NCBI RefSeq assembly: GCF_964030655.1
Contig: NZ_OZ034915.1
Coordinates: 62,001 to 126,000, forward strand
Reading direction: 5' to 3'
Source: Spiroplasma endosymbiont of Poecilobothrus nobilitatus
GTDB lineage: Bacteria > Bacillota_I > Bacilli_A > Mycoplasmatales > Mycoplasmataceae
DNA: 64,000 bases
Part shown: positions 59,610 to 64,000 of the stretch, piece after piece
How the letters are laid out: every line of letters begins with the position of its first letter
How positions within the stretch are numbered: position 1 is the first letter of the stretch
Made by a program: the position numbers and the translations under genes
Notes under the pieces: model-generated
Told to the model about the DNA's origin: nothing
Database searches by the model: none
The model's input: the letters and a program-made list of their open reading frames with translations, nothing else

Positions 59610-60524
59610 ATGGCAAATATAGTAGAATTTTTAAGAACATATAAGGCAAATGATTGAATAAAAAGTAAATTTTCAAATGAAAATGAAATTGCAAGATTTA
59701 AAAGTAATATTGTAGCAATATCAAATAGTAATGAATTATTACAAAAAGCATACCCAAAAACTATAATGACTGCTTGTTATCAAGGTGTTTTATTAAACTT
59801 ACCTATGGAAAGACAATTTGGTTATGCTTATGTTGTTCCATATAACACTAAAATAACAAGAAATATTAATGGTCGCGAAATACAAGAATGAATTAATCAA
59901 GCTCAATTTCAAATGGGTTATAAAGGTTATATTCAATTAGCACAAATAAGTGGTCAATATTTAGATATGTCAGTATCAGATGTTAGAACTGGTGAATTAG
60001 TAAATTATGATCGATTAAAAGGAACTAGTTTTAATTGAATACAAAATGAAGATAAAAGAGAAAAATTATCAATTATTGGTTATGTAGCATATTTTAAAAT
60101 GGTTAATGGTTTTGAAAAAACATTATATATGACAAAAGAACAAATGGAAAATCATTTTATTAAATACTCTAAAACTTATGCTAAAAATAAATCATTTTAT
60201 ATTGCTAGTTTTGATGAAATGGCATTAAAAACTGTATTAACATCATTATTAAGAAAATGAGGTATTATGTCTGTTGAATTACAACAAGCATATAAATCAG
60301 ACCAAGCAGTTATTACAACTAATTATGAAAAGATTTATATTGATAATGATGGCAATGTTGGTAAAAATCAGGGGCAAATGAGCGACAAAACCTTATCAAA
60401 TAATATAAATAGTAATATCATATATAATGAAGAAATAGTAGAAACTAATGACAATGTGGTTAAAGAAGAAGATATATCAAATGTAGTACCAGTTAATAGT
60501 GAAGATGCTTTTGAATGAGCATAA
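59610..60524 (+). CDS. recT: RecT-family single-strand annealing protein
   Basis: 304 residues. ELLQKAYPKTIMTACYQGVL, then FGYAYVVPYNTKI, QFQMGYKGYIQLAQISGQY and ALKTVLTSLLRKWGIMSVE are the RecT core. It anneals single-stranded DNA in phage recombination, normally with an exonuclease; none is recognisable here. RBS AAAGGAG lies before the coupled start. A divergent acidic tail ends in EDAFEWA. Confidence 0.92.
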
Positions 60525-60979
60525 AAATAGGTATTGACCCATCAGGAACTGGTACTACAGCTATTTCATTAATTAATGACAATAAATTAATTGATAAATA
60601 TGAATATAAAAATAATAACTGAATTACGCAAACCGATATTATTTTAGATGCTTTAAGATTAGATGCAATTATTAATATTGAAGATTGTTTATATACAGCT
60701 GCTAATGCTAGTAAAGATAGAGATGATTTATTAAAAGTAATTGGAGCAGTTAAATACAATACAAAGAAAGTAAGCAATATTAACTGAGTATCACCAAAAC
60801 ATACTAAATCAGTTGTTAAGAATATTGAAAATTTAAGTAAATATAATGATAGTTGTTTATGAGAATTTGAAAAAGATGTTAATTTAACTTATCAATATGG
60901 TAAAGGTTGAAAATATAATAATGAAAAAATAAGTAATCATTTACGAGATGCAATTATTATTGCTAATTATGAGAGGTAA
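60515..60979 (+). CDS. RuvC-like (RNase H fold) prophage nuclease
   Basis: 154 residues: IKIGIDPSGTGTTAISLI (first Asp strand), AIINIEDCLYTAAN (Glu strand), and C-terminal SNHLRDAIIIANYE (last Asp). This is the acidic-residue layout of RuvC-type Holliday junction resolvases. It overlaps recT by ten bases, fitting a replication/recombination module. Confidence 0.7.
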
Positions 60980-60983
60980 TATT

Positions 60984-61172
60984 ATGAAGCAATCATATAA
61001 TCAAAAAACAGGAAAATATTATTCTTTTAAAATTCGGAATGTTAATATTTACTTAAATGAAAATGAAGAACAAGTTTGAAATGAATTAAATTTTGATACT
61101 TATTCTCAAAAAATAGAATATCTTATTAATTATTATATTGTAAATAATAAAGGAGATGACAAAAATGAGTAA
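60984..61172 (+). CDS. Small prophage protein (62 aa)
   Basis: MKQSYNQKTGKYYSFKIRNV then YLNENEEQVWNELNFD and SQKIEYLINYYIVNNKG. Basic N-terminus and a short helical C-terminus; could be a ribbon-helix-helix-type DNA binder, weakly. Overlaps the next gene by eight bases. Confidence 0.5.
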
Positions 61173-61353
61173 TAATTATATTTTATGTTATCGTTCAGAA
61201 CAAGGTAATCGGCCTTGTAAAACTCCGCTTGATGAATATATAACTGGTATTGATCCCAAAGATGTAGATTTAAATTCACTATGAAATTGAGAGTATTTAA
61301 TTAAAACATATGGCGAAAAGAATTTAATTATATTAAAAACAAATAAAAAATAA
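61165..61353 (+). CDS. Small prophage protein (62 aa)
   Basis: MSNNYILCYRSEQGNRPCKT then PLDEYITGIDPKDVDLNSLW. RBS AAAGGAGATG. Last gene of the plus-strand module; a terminator follows directly. Not recognised. Confidence 0.55.
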
Positions 61354-61374
61354 CCTTAATTGTGGTTATTTTTT
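61345..61374. terminator. Terminator between the converging prophage modules
   Basis: AAAAAATAACC (61345-61355) and GGTTATTTTTT (61364-61374) pair, with T runs on both strands. Confidence 0.8.
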
Positions 61375-61664
61375 TAAATACTATTTGTTAGTTTTCTAAT
61401 AGCGTCTTTTTGTGATTGTTTTTTATCATTTACTTTAACTTGTTTTTTAACATTTTTAATTTGACCTGTTTTTAATGCTAATTCTGTTGCATAATCGGGT
61501 CCTCATAAATGTTTTTCATGAGCAATAACAGCAGTTCTTAATTCTCTAATTTCTGCTTTATATTTTTTAATTTTTTTAGCAGATAAGCCTAGAATACCAA
61601 GACTACCCATTCCACCAGCACCCGCTAAAACAAGTAAAGTAATCATTAATGTATCATTTAACAT
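61374..61664 (-). CDS. Small prophage membrane protein
   Basis: 96 residues from ATG 61664: MLNDTLMITLLVLAGAGGMG, one membrane helix, then a helical basic part (SAKKIKKYKAEIRELRTAV) and a lysine-rich tail. GAAGGG lies upstream. The same frame is open further up to a GTG at 61769 (VDIFGWLYSLIYKLF), next to a G8 tract. A holin or virion membrane protein is possible, unproven. Confidence 0.55.
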
Positions 61665-61786
61665 TTTTTTATTTCCCTTCTTATCCTTACTCAAACAGTG
61701 GCCATCCATTTTTTCAGAACAAAATAATTTATAAATTAAACTATATAACCACCCAAAAATATCAACCACCCCCCCCTATATATAGT

Positions 61787-62368
61787 TTATTTTAAATTTA
61801 ATTCCTTGTTATTTTCTTCTGTTATACCATCTAATCTATTTCATTTTTTTGCTATTCTTGGTTGAATAACACGCGGATTAATTCGACAATCTAAACAATG
61901 TCTTAAATGGTCTTTTTTTCATTTTGATTTATCAATTCAAATAATAATTAAAGAAATTATTAAAGTAATTAAAGGTAATATTGTAAATACTAATCCCATT
62001 TTAGATATTTTTAATCGTGGAATATCAATTTTCATATCTACTTTGGGTTTACTACTGGCTACAAACATACCTTGAATTCCATGAGTAAATAAAGGTGTTA
62101 ATAATATTGCAATTCCATTACCTCAATATTGTCCATAATTATACCAATTAATATCATCTTTAATTGCATTAATCATTCCATATTCCAATCAACAATTTAA
62201 TGCTAAAAATATTAATGTATAAAAACTAACTACTCAACTACGAATTTTATATTTTCTTTCTCAATCTCTAATATCTTTATGAGTTCAATTATAAGTTGGA
62301 ATAGGGTCTTTTTTAAATCAATTTCAAGGTAAGGCATCCTTTAATCAAGTTGTTTTATCTTGTTTCAT
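61787..62368 (-). CDS. Prophage membrane protein
   Basis: 193 residues: MKQDKTTWLKDALPWNWFKK, then three membrane segments (SFYTLIFLALNCWLEYGMI, GIAILLTPLFTHGIQGMFVA, LVFTILPLITLIISLIIIWI) and a basic C-terminus. Six or more UGA/Trp codons hide it from a standard-code ORF search. Function unknown. Confidence 0.7.
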
Positions 62369-62385
62369 TAATTAAAAATCCCTTT

Positions 62386-63408
62386 CTAAATTACTCTTTT
62401 TCTTTCAATGTGTAGACCAGTAATTGTTCCGTCTGTCCCACCTGTGCGTATATCAAAAATTCCGTCATCGTCTAATTCTACACGATGAGAAAATTTATTT
62501 TCTAAATCAAATGATCCAACAGTTATTTTTTCTATAAAATTTTTGTATGTTGATAAATAATAATTATTTTGCATACTTGTTTTAATTCAAATATTGTATT
62601 TATAATTTTCTTTATCTCAATCTTGTATTTGATAATCATACCTTGTTTTATCTAAATCACTAGTATCAACAATTTCTCAATCTGAAATATTTGTTTTTCA
62701 AACACCGTTTTCTTCATAAATAGTATCATTATCAAATGGAACTATTAATTTAATATATTCGTTATAATCAATTTTAGAAAAATCATCAATAGTTGGATAA
62801 GTAATATTTATTGAATTATCTGTTTGTAATCGTTCTTTTAATCAAAATAATAATGTTGGATAAAAAGTTTTTTTACTAATATGTTTATATTCTTCTTCTC
62901 ATGGATTAGCATAATTATCTAAACTATAATTATAAGGTCTAGATACTGTTTTACTAGATATAATATCAATTATTTCACCCGCTAATTTTAAAGCATTTTT
63001 AACATCACGAGTAATATTTTCATTAGCTTCTGGATCATTAGTTTGTGAATAAGCAACTCCACCTTGCGAAAATGAAGCACTACCAGTTAAATCATTAACT
63101 CCTTTTGGTAAATATCAATTAATAACTGCTAATAAACAAGCAGATTGAATATAACTTAATCATTTATCATATTCAATTAAACTAGTATTATCTTTTTTAA
63201 CTCAGGGAAATAAATCTTTTTTATTTATTTTATCGGAAATTGTTCCGCCCGATAATCTATCCATTCATAAACTAGTTTTTAAAATAGCATTGTAAATTAA
63301 ATTATCATTATAAGCAGATTGCTTACGATCATTAATAGGTTGTCAAAGTTTACTTTTTTTAACATCTTCAACTGTTATAAATAACAAATTACTTAAATTA
63401 TTTTCCAT
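62386..63408 (-). CDS. Prophage virion-type protein
   Basis: 340 residues, open throughout with about twelve UGA/Trp codons, ending TAG at 62386. MENNLSNLLFITVEDVKKSK, then SLWMDRLSGGTISDKIN, then FSQGGVAYSQTNDPEANENI and a beta-rich C-terminus (FSHRVELDDDGIFDIRTGG). Layout resembles head or head-tail connector proteins of tailed phages, but this is inference. GGGGTG lies eight bases before the start. Confidence 0.6.
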
Positions 63409-64000
63409 ATAAAACACCCCTTAATTGATTACGATATTTATTTTTTAAATTAGATGGTTTATAACTATTAATATTTATTCGTTTTTTATTAATTTCCTTA
63501 ATAGATTTATTAACCTTATAAAATTTATTATTAACTGGTGTTTTATATAAATTCTTAATATTTTTAACATCACTTCGGCGTTTTCGATACCATTTTTTAT
63601 TATTAATTTAACCAGCAAAATTAAAATTAAAATGCCCAATCTTTAAATTATTAATAAACTTTTTAATTTGATTTAATTTTTGAATAGTTGGTAATGTTAA
63701 TTTAATATTTCCTTTTGGATATTTTTCTTTTATTTCTTTTGGTAATCGTTTTTTAATATAATCTCTTAAATGACTAGGTAATCATTTTATTAATCAATAA
63801 CGCCAAAATAAGGTTCCTGCATTAGAAACAGCATTACTTAATAATTTTCATATTTCAACTGGAACACCAGGATAAACATAAGGTCCATAAAACTTAGGTT
63901 GTTTTGCTGTTTTTGTATATATTAAAATAGTTAAATTACCTGTTAAAGTTAACTTATTTGTAATATTAAACATGCCACTATCAAGTCAACTACTATTTAA
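63398..64000 (-). pseudogene. Prophage hypothetical protein, in-frame TAA, cut by the window edge
   Basis: At least 200 codons. KQPKFYGPYVYPGVPVEIWK and NAGTLFWRYWLIKWLPSHL resemble a KTSC-like fold found in phage proteins. TAA at 63608-63610 splits it; the rest is lysine-rich (INNKKWYRKRRSDVKNI). It overlaps the next gene start by eleven bases. The N-terminus lies beyond the window. Confidence 0.5.

Noticed and set aside
59485-59694. Minus-strand frame over the recT start
   Set aside because: Antisense to recT and the preceding gene, with no RBS.

Overview
The window comes from a Spiroplasma chromosome, most likely the S. citri group. The DNA is very AT-rich. Almost every gene reads UGA as tryptophan: frames stay open across TGA and close only at TAA or TAG. 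There is a single 16S-23S-5S operon, several insertion-sequence families are present in many copies, and prophage debris is abundant. The species is an inference; the Mollicute code is seen directly.

Layout. 1-3418: tRNA genes, a membrane protein, a choline-kinase-like protein, rdgB read in frame into trmL, and an SSB-like protein. 3599-8783: rRNA operon with tandem promoters and a terminator. 8793-16851: a stack of nested insertion sequences (called here IS-A, IS1595-like; IS-B, IS-C and IS-D, IS3-like) enclosing a broken phage terminase and an IS30 fragment. 17080-21603: minus-strand rimP-nusA-ylxR-ylxQ-infB operon, with an in-frame stop in rimP. 21687-27023: more IS copies and a decayed minus-strand prophage block with a structured non-coding segment. 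27210-35289: a PTS permease, then rlmN (broken), prpC, prkC, rsgA, rpe, thiN, tRNA-Leu and rpmB. 35379-40993: IS copies around yloU and the DAK2-domain gene. 41085-42064: ten tRNA genes. 42160-46006: a run of pseudogenes in which an IS-C copy has joined broken nagA to broken nagB. 46073-49798: rpsD, ezrA and broken thiI. 49799-53843: an IS stack. 54006-57239: T-box controlled hisS-aspS. 57303-64000: a prophage with an early module on the plus strand (small proteins, recT, a RuvC-like gene), facing minus-strand membrane and virion-type genes, plus a roughly 520-nt GC-richer structured non-coding segment.

How it works together. The housekeeping blocks keep the order known from other Firmicutes (nusA operon; rlmN-prpC-prkC-rsgA-rpe-thiN; rpmB/yloU/yloV; rpsD-ezrA-thiI). 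The genome is nevertheless decaying actively. Homopolymer indels, short duplications and in-frame TAA/TAG codons occur in IS copies and in chromosomal genes (rimP, rlmN, nagA, nagB, thiI). IS copies within the window can be compared with one another, and most nonsense changes among them are G:C to T:A transversions. The most novel-looking signals are the two prophage-associated structured RNA candidates (57822-58345 and 26430-26830) and the terminator plus motif shared by the two prophage loci.
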